Below, piece by piece: positions 35,821 to 47,639 of a stretch of DNA of 64,000 nucleotides (the stretch's first letter is position 1; each line of letters opens with the position of its first letter). The notes under the pieces were generated by a model. The model saw nothing but the letters and a program-made list of their open reading frames with translations. It did no database searches and was not told where the DNA came from. The position numbers were made by a program, and so were the translations under genes. The DNA is from Paguma larvata (lineage: Eukaryota; Chordata; Mammalia; Carnivora; Viverridae): assembly GCA_030068075.1 (NCBI GenBank), contig CM057823.1, forward strand, positions 17,332,485 through 17,396,484, given 5' to 3'.

Positions 35821-35890
35821 TTACAAAAGTGTTTTGCTTTCTAAGAGGCTGATCAGTTTATCTTATAAAACATCAAAGTATAGTCTTTCT

Positions 35891-36110
35891 TTTTAAATAG
35901 TTTTTTTATGCTTATTTACTTCTGAAAGAGAGAGAGACAGAGTGCAAGTGGAGGAGGGGCAGAGAGAGAAGGAGACACAGAATCGGAAGCAGGCTCCAGG
36001 CCCTGAGCTGTCAGTACAGAGCCTGACCTGGGGCTCGAACCCACGGACTGTGAGATCATGACCTGAGCCAAAGTCATCTGCTTAACCGACTGAGCCACCC
36101 AGGCGCCCCC
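35891..36110 (-). mobile_element. SINEC: SINEC, reverse
   Basis: Head on minus: 'gggggcgcctgggtggctca' at 36110. Target-site duplications 'caaagtatagtctttct' (35874-35890) and 'caaagtgtagttttcct' (36111-36127) differ at three positions. Confidence 0.97.
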
Positions 36111-36127
36111 CAAAGTGTAGTTTTCCT

Positions 36128-36834
36128 ATTAAACTCCGGTTTCATCAGTTTAGACATGTTATATTTGTTTTAAAGACCCCAAACATACCTGTTTCTGAAA
36201 TAGTCACCTGCTTTTCATTCCCCCCAGCTTTTCATTTCAGGTATCTTTTACTTCTCTTTACATAATATAAATTTTGGTATGCAATAAAATTTGATTGAAT
36301 AACTAAATGGATAGAAGGCAGTAGCCCTATACGTTTTAGTCAACTGGGATTTTCCAAATAAAAACTATATACAGAAAACACAAGGTCCCAGGCACAACAG
36401 ATAACGCCAAATAAGAGAGGAATAAATTGTGTAGCCTGTGTGATTTGCCTTGTATCTTCAATAACACCACAGTAATTGGCAATAGCCTGAAAATTCTTAC
36501 TCTTGTACTGTTTGCCTAAAACAACTGAGTACTTCTAAATTAAATGGAGTGACCCAATACCCCTTTTCTTGAGCTTATCTGGATTGACTCTGTAGAACCA
36601 AAATGCTAATAAATAAATAAGTAAAGGGTCTTCCTGACTATGTGTGATTGCTTACACCTATATAATGAAACTTTTCAACTAGAAATACACCTCTTATTTA
36701 TAATTTTATTTGTTTGCTTTTTTCTGTATGCTTGTGATATGTAATGTCATGCATGTATTCACTTGGAGAACTAGACTTCATGCACTGTACATAAATCATC
36801 ATGGTAAATTCTATTCTATGCCTTCTTCATAATC
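36128..36834. other. Unassigned AT-rich sequence
   Basis: No gene or interspersed repeat is recognised. Confidence 0.4.
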
Positions 36835-39800
36835 TGTTAAGGCATGGACATAAATATAGAACAATTAAATATAAATGCCAAAACTCCCAAAATGCAAATT
36901 ACTAACAACAGAAATGAAAGAGGGGTCATTGCTACTGACCTCATGGAGTTAAAAATATAATAAAGAAATATTCTGAACAACTCTATGAAACACAAATGTG
37001 AAATTAAGATGAACGAACCAATTATTGAAAGATAAAATTTATCATAACTCACACATGGAAAGACACTTAATTTGAATTAAAAAATAGAATCAATAGTCAA
37101 TTACTTTCTAAAACAGAAAGCACCAGGCTCAGATAGTTTCACTGGCGAATTCTACCAAACATTTAAGGGAAAACAATACCAATCCTTTACAACCTCTGCC
37201 AAAAAAAAAAAAAAGAAAAAAGAAAAAGAAAAAAAGAGACAAGAAGGATGAGATATTTTTTAATTCATTTCTGTGAGGCCATAATCACCCTAATAACAAA
37301 ACCAGATAAAGACATCACAAGAAAGGAAGTTTATAGACCAATATCTTTCTAAAAAATCCTCAATATTGGCTAGTTGAATCCAGTTATGCACAAAAAATTA
37401 TACACCATGCCCACATGGCTGGTTCCACATTCAAAAATCAATGAAAATAATCTATCACATAAAAGGCTAAAGAGGAAAAATCCCATGATCATAATGCAAA
37501 AAGAAAAAAAAAACATTTAAGAAAATTCAATACTCATTCATGATAAAAATTCCCAGCTAACTAGGAACAGAGGAGAACTTACTCAATGTGATAAAATACA
37601 CACACACACACACACACATGCACACACATCTACAAGAAACGTAGGGGCCAACATCATATTTAATGGTTAAAAAAAAAAAAACTTGATGTTTCCTCCCTAC
37701 GATCAGGAATAAGACAAAAATATCCTATCTCACTATTCCTATTCAACTGTACTGGAAGTGCTAGCCCAAATACAATAAGACAAGAAAAGACAATATAAGG
37801 TGTACAGATTGGGAGGGAAGAAATAAAATTGTCTTTGTTTGAAGAGGGCATGATTTTCTATATAAAAAATCCCAAAGATTCAACAACAAAACTTCCTGGA
37901 ACTATACAGTAATAACTGCAAGACTGCAGGATACAAGATTAACATACAAAAGTGTATTACATTTCTATATTCCAACAGCAATAAAAACAACACAATAAAA
38001 CAATGGATACAATATAATAAAAACAAAAACTATTTACATTAGCACTAAAAATATACTCAGGTACATATCTAATGAAATGATCTATGTGAGGAAAATTACA
38101 AAATTCTGATGAAAAACCTTAAAGAAGGTCTAAATAAATGAAGAGCTATTCCACGTTCATAGGTTGGAAGACATAATATTGTTAGGATGTCAGCTGTGTC
38201 CATTTTGATCTATAGATTCAACATAATCCCCATCGAAATCCCAGCAATTTGTTTTGTAGTTGTCCACAAACTGATTCTGTTGTTTATTTACATGGAGAGA
38301 CAAGAGACCCAGAAGAGTTAATACTACCGAAGAACAAAGTCGGAGAACTGACACTAACTTCAAACTTATTATAAAGCTACAGTACTCAAGAAAGTGTGGT
38401 TTTGGCAAAAGTGCAGAGAACCAATTTGCTTCAACCAAATAGATAGCCCAGGATAAAACCACACAAGCATTGTCAATCGATGCTTGACATAGAGGTTAAG
38501 GTAATTTGATGGAGAAAGAAGTCATTTCAACAAATGGTGCTGAAACAGCGGGACATCCACGAGCTAAACACTGAATCTAGAGACAGACCTTACACTTTTC
38601 ACAAAATTTCATTCAAAATGGATTACAGGTCTTAATGTTAAATTCAAGGCTATAAAACATCTACAGAATAACGCAGGAGAAAATCTAGGTGTCCCTGAGA
38701 TTGCTGATGACTTTTTAGACACGACACCAAAAACATGAGCCAAGAAAAAAAAAAGGAAAACTTTATTTAGAATCTAAGATGTCTACTCTGTAAATGACCC
38801 CCATAAGAAACTGAAAAGACAAGCTACAGACTGGGAGAAAACATTTCAAAATACACATGTGATAAAGGACTCCAAAACATAGAGCTCAACTCAAAATGTC
38901 AAAACTCGACAATTAAAAAAAAATCAAATAACCCAATGAAAAAAGAGGCAGATGATCTGAACAGACACATCACCAAGGAAGATGTACAGATGTCAAATCA
39001 GCATATGAAAAACATGCGCTGCATCACCTGCCATTAGGGAATTAAAAATTAAGACAAAAATGAGATACTACTAAACATCTATTAAGTAGCTAGAATCCAA
39101 AACACTGACAAGACCAAATGATAGTGAGTATGTGCACCAATAGAAACTCTCATTCATTACTGGGGGGAATGAAAATTGATTGCTACAGCCACTTTAGAAG
39201 AAAGCTAGACAGTTTTTTTATAAAGTTAAACTCAGGTTTGCCACCCCCCCGCCCCCCGGAATCCTACTCCAATGTACTTACCAAAAGGAGCTGAAAATTT
39301 GCCTTCACACTCAAGTCTGCACAAAGATGTTTAGAGCAGCATTGTTCATAATTGCCAAAACTCGGAAGCAACCAAGATGTCCTCATAGCTATGGATAAAC
39401 AAACTGTGGTACACCCATACCACTGAATAATATCCCATGATCAAAAGATATGAGTTATCAAGCCATGACAGGTCGCCGAGGAAACTTAAATGCGCATCAC
39501 TAAGTGAAAAAAGCCGATAGGAAAAGGCGGCACTCTGTAGGATTCCAGTTACCTGATGTTCTGGAAGAAGCAAAACGATGGAGAGAAGAAAAAGGTGAGT
39601 GGTTTCCAGAGATTAGAGGCTGGAGAGAAAGAGGACTGGGTGGAAAAGAGAGGACTGCTCAGGCAGCGAAACGAACCTGCATCAAACTTTAATGTAATAC
39701 ATGATATTTCACATTAGCCAAAACCCACAGAGCTGTGCAATGCAAAGAGTGAGCCCTAATGTAAACTTCAGGCCTTGATTTATATTTAAAAAAAAAGGCA

Positions 39801-39965
39801 ATATTGCCTCATTAATTATAACAAACATGTCATACTAATGCAAGATGACAATAATAGGAGAAATTTGGGGAGCTGGGGACAAGGAGAATATATGGGAACT
39901 CTTTGTATTTACTGTACAATTTCTCAGTAAATCTACTAATGCTTTTCAAAAGTCTCTAAAAAGAA
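36835..39965 (+). mobile_element. L1: Fossil LINE-1, forward, ORF2 plus 3' UTR
   Basis: About 3.1 kb following L1 ORF2 in order: 'agcaccaggctcagatag' with 'ggcgaattctaccaaacatt' (fingers/palm start), 'gaccaatatctttct', 'ggggccaacatcatatttaa', 'tcaggaataagacaaaa', 'gctacagtactcaag', 'caaatggtgctgaaacag', 'agcagcattgttcataattg', then a 3' UTR around 'gagccctaatgtaaacttca'. Stops and indels are everywhere. Where ORF2 normally encodes the F-A-D-D catalytic motif, 37838-37849 reads F-E-E-G. Divergence suggests an old L1M-type element. Confidence 0.92.
37598..37628. repeat. (AC)n microsatellite inside L1 ORF2
   Basis: A 31-base AC run with one TG interruption, inside the reverse-transcriptase part of the fossil L1. 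L1 ORF2 has no such tract, so it arose after insertion. Confidence 0.9.
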
Positions 39966-40019
39966 AATCCTAAAATGGTTAGATTGACAAAAAACAACAA
40001 ATTTGTGGATGCAGGTTTT

Positions 40020-40233
40020 TTTGTTTTTTTTTTTTTTAATATTTATTTTTTTGAGAGAGCGAGAGAGCAGCGTTAGGTGCAGAGAGAGAGGGAGGGAGAC
40101 ACAGAATCGGAAGCAGGCTCCAGGCTCCGAGCTGTCAGCACAGAGCCCGACATGGGGCTTGAACTCACAAACCGTGAGATCCTGACCTGAGCCGAAGTCA
40201 GACGCTTAACCGACTGAGCCACCCAGGTGCCCC
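40020..40233 (-). mobile_element. SINEC: SINEC, reverse
   Basis: Head on minus: 'ggggcacctgggtggctcag' at 40233. Perfect 14-bp target-site duplication 'tggatgcaggtttt' at 40006-40019 and 40234-40247. CpGs are partly retained, so it is relatively young. Confidence 0.97.
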
Positions 40234-40364
40234 TGGATGCAGGTTTTAAAACTTCAAAGTAAACATGATGTGTGTAGAACACCATTATTCACAAGCTCTG
40301 CTTTGTTTAAATCTTGTATTTCAAGTGAATCATATTATCTCATTTAAATCATGGTAAATGTAGT

Positions 40365-40880
40365 AACACTTATCAAGGACTTTTTTTGGTCGAGCCTGTA
40401 TGTCTGTGCTGACACAAAAAATACAAATGTCACTACTCCCCCTCAAGGAATGTATGGTCTTTCTGTGCAAACAGAATACAAGTATATTACATACAATACA
40501 CTGTAGTATAAATAGAACATAGACATAGTATATTAAATAACAATATAATGTAATATACACGGAATTTCAAATGAGAAATGAAGGAGTCCAAATAGAAAAA
40601 CGAAAGTCAATCTGCGCAAAAACTGGACTTAAGGGAGAAAATACTGAAGTAGGAATGAACAAATGCATGTTCAAAGAACCGTGGCCAAACCGGTTTCGTT
40701 GCAGTGAAATCGTTTGTAGAAAACAATTTAGCGATACAGTTAGACAGATAATTGGGGCTGCACAGTGAGACACTAAGAACTCAAGACTTTCATTTGGATT
40801 TTACCTCTTAAATAATAAGAAGCTAATAAAGAGTCTAACCCAAGAGGAAGTAAGGGAAAATTAATTTGATTCGAGTATGA
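40365..40880 (-). mobile_element. L2: Probable LINE-2 fragment, reverse
   Basis: It follows the antisense L2 order: 'gtgctgacacaaaaaataca', 'cccctcaaggaatgtatgg', a long AT-rich centre, then 'ttggattttacctcttaaat' with 'aagaagctaataaagagtc'. It is weaker than the copies at 33222 and 56195. Confidence 0.4.
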
Positions 40881-42655
40881 ATACAAGGGCACAGCTGAGG
40901 TAGTCGAGTGGAAATTAAAGAAGAGGAATCACAAACAGAGTCAAAGGCTAAAATGCATGAAATCTAAAGCTAACAAAGAGATGAACTCAAGAAAGTTTGT
41001 TAGCGTTAAACATCCAATAAAGTCTTAGCACACTAGGAAAAAAAACATAAAGGGAAACACCCCTCCATTCTAAGAAAATATTAAATCTAATTGGGTTACA
41101 AAACATACAAATATGGAGCAAATAGAAAAAGTGTCAAAACCAGGCAAATAAAAGTGTTGGATACAAGAAACTGTAAATGACCAAGCAAAACAGACAATGG
41201 AATTACCCTTTCAAGCTCAGTACTCCGGGTAAGAGGTAACACAACAGTGACTTGCATTTTCATGATCCCGAAACTCAGGACAACCTTATTTCGTGTCCCA
41301 ACTGACCTTTCTAGTGCTTCTCTAAAACAGACTAACTACTCTCACTTCTCAATTAGGAAATTGTCAGGGGTGAAATCTGGGACTGCCCCTACTTGTCAAG
41401 TCCTTCAGGTTTTAATGCTCTATTTTTTGAGGTCATCTTCCAAACAATCGCTCGCCCAGGATTCTGACCTTTTCCATCTAAGCCACCTGGAAGCCAATGA
41501 TATAATACAGCCTCTTACACAGCGGTCAATTTAGGGTGGAAACACGTGCCTCAAGTGATGTTTGCAAAGTCTTACATGAAGGCAGCACGGGAGTGTCTAG
41601 AGTCATGCATTCTGTGCAGCAGGAGTGGAGGGAAACGGACACAAGGGAATACATGTTTCAATCATATTCATGGTGGCTACTGTTTTTACCTTTTTAAACT
41701 AAAGTAATAACTCAGATGTTACAAAAAGTGTAAGTAGAAAGTAAAAGTCTCTTCCTTGCAACCAACAGAAGAGCCATGCAGTTTCCTGTATGTTCTTCCA
41801 AAAGTGTTTCTATGCATAACCTCCAAGTATGTATACATCAATATTATCTTAGACCACTTGTATAACCATACATAAAAATTTCCGAATCAGTATGGGCAAC
41901 ATTTGTTGTCACTGATGTGGCTGTTGAAATTTGTCATTTGCCACCCAGAGAGTTTACACACTCCTCTCTGCTCCCCAACACCAAGGAAAAGTCTATTTCA
42001 ATAACTAAACTATTGCTGATGGAATCTTGTCTTTTTTTGTTTGTTTTTTGTTTTTAAATCTTTGCTAACCTGAAAGATGTTTTGGTGATTTTTGCCGTGA
42101 AAATAAACATTTTTAAAGTTACTTGCTTCTTGCATTCCTAATTCCTTTTATAATACCTGGTCTCTTCATGACTTTGAATGTTTTTCTATTTATTAGTTTT
42201 TGATATTTGCTACAATTGTGTTTGGTATATATGAGAAAATTAGCTTCACGTGCGTTTTTGACTCTGTTCATGATTTGCTCCCCCTACAGTTATTTCTAAT
42301 TCTGATCAAAATCACCGATCTTTAATAATGCATGGAGGCACTGTGCACTATCATGTATGGCATGCCATGCATCATGCACAGACACCAAATTTCACCAGGG
42401 ATTTTCTACAATTCAGTGACTTTTTTTTTCAGATCCTTTATTTACCTATAATTTAGTTGACAGTGGGAGATGGATACAGTCTTAACTTTTGCCAAGAGTT
42501 AGCAATGCCTCCTCAATAATTACTGAATATTGCACCTTAAATTCCTTTCATTTGATCCGTAAAATTTGGTATTAATTGAATTGATTCCTCAACTATGTTC
42601 AATATCCCAGTTCCCCATATTTGCTTATCCCAGTCCAAGAAATATGACTACGAAT
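40881..42655. other. Unassigned sequence
   Basis: The part around 42060-42240 ('ttgctaacctgaaagatgtt', 'gactttgaatgtttttctat') may be a very old reverse L1/HAL1-type fragment. The rest is not recognised. The 95-codon frame at 41247-41534 has no domain. Confidence 0.35.
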
Positions 42656-42659
42656 GGAA

Positions 42660-42910
42660 ATAGTAAGAGAATTCAATAAAATTGTCGCTCATAAAAGGTG
42701 AAAACATAAAAATTAGTAGTCTGTATGTAATAATAGGCTATAAAATATAATGGATGGAAAGGTTTCATTTACAAGAGCAAATCTGTTTCAACCATCTAGG
42801 CATAAACATTTAACCTATCTGGACACAAATGCAGAAGAAGGCTTACAAAAGAGAAACTTAAAATTAAGCTAGACATATTGTGGAAAACAGAAAGAATAAA
42901 TTAAGGAGGC
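42660..42910 (+). mobile_element. Possible old L1-type fragment
   Basis: 'catttacaagagcaaatctg', 'aaccatctaggcataaacat' and 'gaagaaggcttacaaaagag' resemble the L1 ORF2 stretch around 'cctaggaataaacttaacc'. It is very diverged. Confidence 0.3.
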
Positions 42911-44242
42911 ATATTATATGCAAATAATTCCAATTGTTTCTCTGGACTCCTAGTTTTGAATACCTTTTATTTCTTTCTTTTACCTAACTTTGGAGTTAAA
43001 AATTCCTAGTAATTTTAAATACTAACAGTGATAAGTGGTCATCATTCTTGTTTCCAACATTACTGAGAAATCTTTTGTTTCACAATTAATCATCAATTGT
43101 TCGAGGTCCATATCAGAAGAAGGAAATTGTTCTCCATTTGTATTATATTCATATATATTTTTCAATTCAGAATTTTCGGTCGAATTTTGCCAGATTAATT
43201 TATGCATGTATTTAAGAGCAACCTTTTTCTCCTTTTACCTATTAATAAGGGGAACTGCATCGATAGATTACCTAACACAAATCTACACTCGCACGCCTAA
43301 CATAACCCCCTTCACTTCATGAGCATGGTATATCACTTGTTGATGCACCGCTAATTCTGATTCATTTTCTTATGATTCTACAGATACTCATAAATGAAAT
43401 TAGTGTACTTAATTTTATGTACAGTGTTTAAGGTTTTGTCATCATCTCCTGCTGATTTGTAAAAATATTTTGGAATTATTACTTTTTTCAGTTGCCTAGA
43501 ACGATGTAAATAGCAATGACATTTTCTTTGCCTCACAGTTTTTTAGAGAATTCATTTCTGAAACTATTGACCTGGCATGTTTTGGAGGCCTATTCTATGA
43601 GAATGTTCCCCATTTCTTTCATGATCATGGATCTCTTCTCAAATCAATCTCAGAGATTTTTATTCTCTTTGAAGTCTTTAATTTCACTGAAATTTTATAT
43701 TTATTTGAATAAGCTCAGGCAAATGACTCTCTTGCAAACCCTTCAATTCACTTTATACCTGGGATCATTCAATCATGTCAACTCTGTTTTTCCACCTGTC
43801 TTCATTAATTTGTTCTTTCTGTTTTCCATAGGTTTGTCTGGTTGCTCTTCCAGGAAGTTCTTAATTGGAATTTTAATCAGCTCCATAAAATTTTTTAATA
43901 GTAATGTGTGTCTTAAACATGTGATTTTTAGTTTTGATTTTCATGGCATGGCACACTCAGAAAATGATAGTATTTTCCTAGCACACAGGGGTAAATGTGA
44001 GGCTGTTCACCACTCAACACCCTGCTTCCTGCATAGGTTCTGAGGACTGAAGGGAATGAAGGTCTCCAGACACCTGTAAACCACTTGCTACATACCGGTT
44101 GGGAAGCTCTTAACAAAATCGAATGGATCTTGAATGCCATATTGAATGGAATCATATATTTAGAACACAACTAATGAGCATCCACGTCAGGAGCTCAAAG
44201 TACAAAATGGGTCAGGGAAGACTTCCGGTAATTCTGATATTT
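42911..44242. other. Unassigned sequence with a 175-codon forward frame
   Basis: The frame at 43516-44043 is the second longest in the window. It is rich in F, L, S and I, as expected from T-rich DNA, has no domain I recognise, no visible promoter or poly-A context, and is not called as a gene. No named repeat is seen here either. Confidence 0.4.
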
Positions 44243-44256
44243 AAAATGACCAGTGT

Positions 44257-44475
44257 CGGGGCGCCTGGGTGGCTCAGTTGGTTAAGCGGCCGACTTCAGC
44301 TCAGGTCATGATCTCACGGTCTGTGAGTTCGAGCCCCGCGTCGGGCTCTGTGCTGCCGGCTCAGAGCCTGGAGCCTGCTTCGGATTCTGTGTCTCCCTCT
44401 CTCTCTGCCCTTCCCCTGCTCATACTCTGTCTCTATGTCTCTCAAAAATAAATAAACATTAAAAAATATTAAAAA
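44257..44475 (+). mobile_element. SINEC: SINEC, forward, young copy
   Basis: Near-intact: 'ggggcgcctgggtggctcag', 'cggccgacttcagctcag', many retained CpGs ('ccccgcgtcgggc', 'gctgccggctcag'), the 'ctctgtctctatgtctctc' variant and 'aaaaataaataaacattaaa' tail. Perfect 14-bp target-site duplication 'aaaatgaccagtgt' at 44243-44256 and 44476-44489. The A and B box regions of the tRNA-like head are recognisable. It is a strong candidate for a recent insertion. Confidence 0.98.
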
Positions 44476-44529
44476 AAAATGACCAGTGTGACTTCGCCAA
44501 TTTTGAGAAAGTTTACAGGACTGGTCAGG

Positions 44530-44755
44530 TAGCTTAGCTTCTAGACCCAGTGCTCTGTGTGTTTATTGTGTGTGTGTGATCCATATGTCTGCCTCAGTTT
44601 CCTTAACCTTCACTATAAATATAGATGATACTTGGGATTAACATGACAAATGCAAATTATTATTATTACTAATGTGTATTGAAAGGGCCTCTGGTAATAG
44701 TATGTGTATATTTCTAGGCTATTGTGTGCTCAATAAATAAATACTTAATGGAAAA
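44530..44755 (+). mobile_element. MIR: MIR, forward
   Basis: It has 'tgcctcagtttccttaacct', 'gggattaacatgacaaatgc' and the terminal 'gtgtgctcaataaataaata'. The 5' part is diverged and contains a short TG run. Confidence 0.6.
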
Positions 44756-45018
44756 CATTTTACATTTCCTATCTTAATGGAACAAAAATTATGCCAGTGA
44801 CTGTTGTCAATTGTTATGTAACCTCAGATACAGGTTTTCCTCAGTTTGGGTGAAAGTATCACAAATGATGATACTGAGAAAACCACCACTGCAGAGGATG
44901 GATCTGGGCTTGCGTTTCCTCCGTTTTGGGGTTTGATGGTCCAACAGAAATTTTTAACAAGTAAACTGAAAAACCCTGGCTAACGTACTTCATAATTAGA
45001 AAGGTTAAAAAAAAAAAT

Positions 45019-45188
45019 CTAGGTGGCTCAGTTAGCTAAGCAACCGACTCAGGTCATGATCTCCTGGCTCAGATTATGATCTCATGGTTTGTGAGATAGA
45101 GCGTCAGGCTCTGTGCATGCTGATAGCACAGAGCCTACTTGGGTTCTCTCTCTCCATCTCTCTCTGTCACTTGCCTGCACACATGCAT
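45019..45188 (+). mobile_element. SINEC: SINEC, forward, 5'-truncated, with internal duplication
   Basis: It begins at 'aggtggctcagttagctaag' and lacks both the extreme head and an A-rich tail. Units 45048-45067 ('ctcaggtcatgatctcctgg') and 45068-45087 ('ctcagattatgatctcatgg') are a tandem duplication of part of the body. No clear target-site duplication is seen. Confidence 0.85.
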
Positions 45189-45592
45189 GGCTGGTTGAAT
45201 TGTGAAGATTTTCCTTGGTGTGGAGATGGATGGTCATGCAGAATGCACAACAATGAGGAGGTTGTCTCCTTTCTTCCTGTGCTTACAGACACGTGAGCCC
45301 AATGGTTCAGAATCACCTTTCATTCCCTGCTAATAGGTCGTGAGATACACAATTCACAATCAGTTAAGAAATCAATTAAAAGTTACATTTTGTATATGAC
45401 ACTGGGGATGAGTTTTAAAATTTGAGAAGGAGCAGTGCTAGAGAATGGGTACTTATTTCAGGTAGAGCAGTGGATAAAGGAAAAATCTTCACACTAGAAA
45501 TGATCAAAGGATAATAAGACATTGGTGAGCATAGTTATTTATTTGAAATGAAGTATACAAGAGATTTAACATCAAATTTGAAATCAAAATTG
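45189..45592. other. Unassigned sequence
   Basis: No gene or repeat recognised. Confidence 0.4.
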
Positions 45593-45786
45593 TGGAGCAC
45601 CTGGGTGGCTTAGTTGATTGAGCATCCGACTTTTGATTTCAGCCCAGGTCATGATCCCAGGGTCGTGAGATCAAGCCCCACATCAGGCTCTGCGCTGAGC
45701 ATGGAGCCTACTTAAGATTCTCTCTCTCGCTTTCTCTTTCCTTTGCCCCTCTCCCCACTTGCTTGCTCTCTCTGTGTCTCAAATAA

Positions 45787-45833
<47 letters not shown>

Positions 45834-45858
45834 GTAAATAAATAAATAAATAATAAAC
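45593..45858 (+). mobile_element. SINEC: SINEC, forward, older subfamily with long (AAAT)n tail
   Basis: The body has 'gagcacctgggtggcttag', 'cttttgatttcagcccagg', 'atgatcccagggtcgtgag', 'gcgctgagcatggagcctac' and 'ttaagattctctctct'. That layout differs from the other copies and fits an older carnivore SINEC. The tail (45781-45858) is a long AAAT array with one G interruption. No clear target-site duplication is seen. Confidence 0.93.
45781..45858. repeat. (AAAT)n microsatellite, SINE tail
   Basis: About 18 AAAT units, the longest tetranucleotide array in the window, derived from the tail of the SINE just upstream. Confidence 0.95.
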
Positions 45859-45949
45859 AAAGCCTTTACGAAAGTTGGATTAGCATTGCAAGATGTCTGT
45901 ATCTTAAGCAATTCTACAATGTAATCAAATAAAAAATGGAAGCAGGTAT

Positions 45950-46130
45950 GAGTTAATTGAGAATGGTGTAGTAATAGGTAGGCAAAAACCCCACCATTTA
46001 TCACACACCATCCATCTAAGTGCTCACACAGTTGCTGGGTAGGTTAGGTGAGTTAATTTATATGTGAACTATTTGGGGTACATAGTAAGTGCTGTGAGCA
46101 TGTCAGCCATTATTATTGTTGTTGTGTTGT
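45950..46130 (+). mobile_element. MIR: MIR, forward, 3' part
   Basis: 'gttaggtgagttaatttata', 'ggggtacatagtaagtgctg' and 'gccattattattgttgttg' match the MIR 3' end. Confidence 0.6.
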
Positions 46131-47294
46131 TGCTAGTGACGTTTTGGGAATAGTTATGATTATTCTCATGAGAGCATTACCATTTAAGTAGCCCATAAAA
46201 ACAATAAAGAAGTGTCTTTGTGAACAGATTTTTCCTGTAACGTAACCAAACTAACAGATTATATTTTTTCAAGAAATTTTTAATCTTAAATGTCACCAAA
46301 TGAAATAATCTTGAAGATAGACATTATAGCGTTATATAGGGCATTTTACAAATACAAAGTGCCTGGCGAGCACCCTCTTTTATTTCCGTCTCCTTTCATC
46401 TCTCTTGAGGACACAGTGACATTTTCATGAGTTAATTATTTAGAGTCATTTTGTGGTTTTAAAAAATCTAGCATGAGCTGAGAAATCTAGAGCAAATTCA
46501 TAAAACAAATGGCACATCAGTGAGAATACGGCATGGAGATAAATTATTACTTTGACACGCAAGAAAGTATTCCTGTTATTTTGGTCTTTGGAGAAGGAGG
46601 TAGGAGGCAGGCCAATTAAATAACACTGGAGTTATCTCAGAACTCCAGAGCTGTTTCAAAAGACTTGTAGAGCGTCGGTGTTATCCAAAGATTATAAAGA
46701 AGATACATTAGGCTCTAGAGATTTTAGGAGAAATTGTAGGCTCATAAAATTATGTTCAAGATGATCACCTGGTAGTTTCTATAAGCTCCATGAATAGAGC
46801 TGACCCAGTTGAATGCTGCATGAGAGTCATTATTTAAAATACATGCCTTTCTAACAAGATAGCCAGAGAGGCTTAGTTGCTTTTCATCACAAAATTATAG
46901 GCCTCTTGTCCACACCGTGTAGGCAATAGGTTTCATCAAAGCAGTTGTGCGCATCACACTCCACGGGACACTTGAATCAGCTGCCTCCTCTGTCCCTAAG
47001 ACACGGTGAGCAGAGAAGCCATCACCTGGGTGAGAAAGTTTGGCAAGAGCTAACCAGTCCTACGGTCTCTTTGCTCTCTCTCTGTCTCTCTCCCTCTCTC
47101 TCTCCTTCTCTGAGGGGTTAGAACATAAAAGAGACAAACACCTAAATAAGAAGCAAATAATCCACGCAACCACTGCCTTGTCATGTCTTCCATTTCAATG
47201 TTTCTATATTTTTTTATTGCCACCATGTTTCCTCACTAATTCATCAAATGTAAATAAAATGCTATTTCGTTTTATTTCCGTGCTCCAGTCTCTT
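46131..47294. other. Repeat-poor sequence, candidate conserved non-coding DNA
   Basis: No interspersed repeat is recognised to about 47060. A CT-rich patch (47072-47111) follows. The 46380-46640 part includes 'catgagttaattatttagag' and is free of simple repeats. Confidence 0.35.
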
Positions 47295-47310
47295 TAGAGT
47301 CACCCATTCC

Positions 47311-47542
47311 GGGGCACCTGGGTGGCTCAGTCGGTTGAGCATCCGACTTCGGCTCAGGTCATGATCTCACCATTCCTGAGTTCGAGCCCTGCGTTGGGCT
47401 CTGTGCTGACAGTTCAGAGCCTGGAGCCTGTTTCAGATTCTGTGTCTCCCTCTCTGTCTGTGGCCCTCTCCCATATGCTCTGTCTGTCTGCCTCTCTCTC
47501 TCTCTCAAAAATAAAAATAAATGCTAAAAAAAGAATTAAATA
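47311..47542 (+). mobile_element. SINEC: SINEC, forward
   Basis: It has the complete head 'ggggcacctgggtggctcag', 'catccgacttcggctcagg', a CT-rich centre and an 'aaaaataaaaataaatgct' tail. Target-site duplications 'tagagtcacccattcc' (47295-47310) and 'tagtgtcacccattcc' (47543-47558) differ at one base. Confidence 0.97.
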
Positions 47543-47639
47543 TAGTGTCACCCATTCCACTTGCTTCAGATCTTCCTTCTAGAATAATAACCTGTTCAAA
47601 TCAGTTTGACCTCTTTGCTTCAGCTCCAATTTGTGATGG

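Noticed and set aside
44269..44451. Recurring 60-residue frames beginning MAQLVKRPTSAQVMIS
   Set aside because: The same peptide appears at several places (34279, 53893, 63195 and others) because it is the translation of the SINE body. It is not a gene family.
45708..46004. Reverse frame with repeated LFIY units
   Set aside because: It is the translation of the AAAT tail array of the SINE at 45593.
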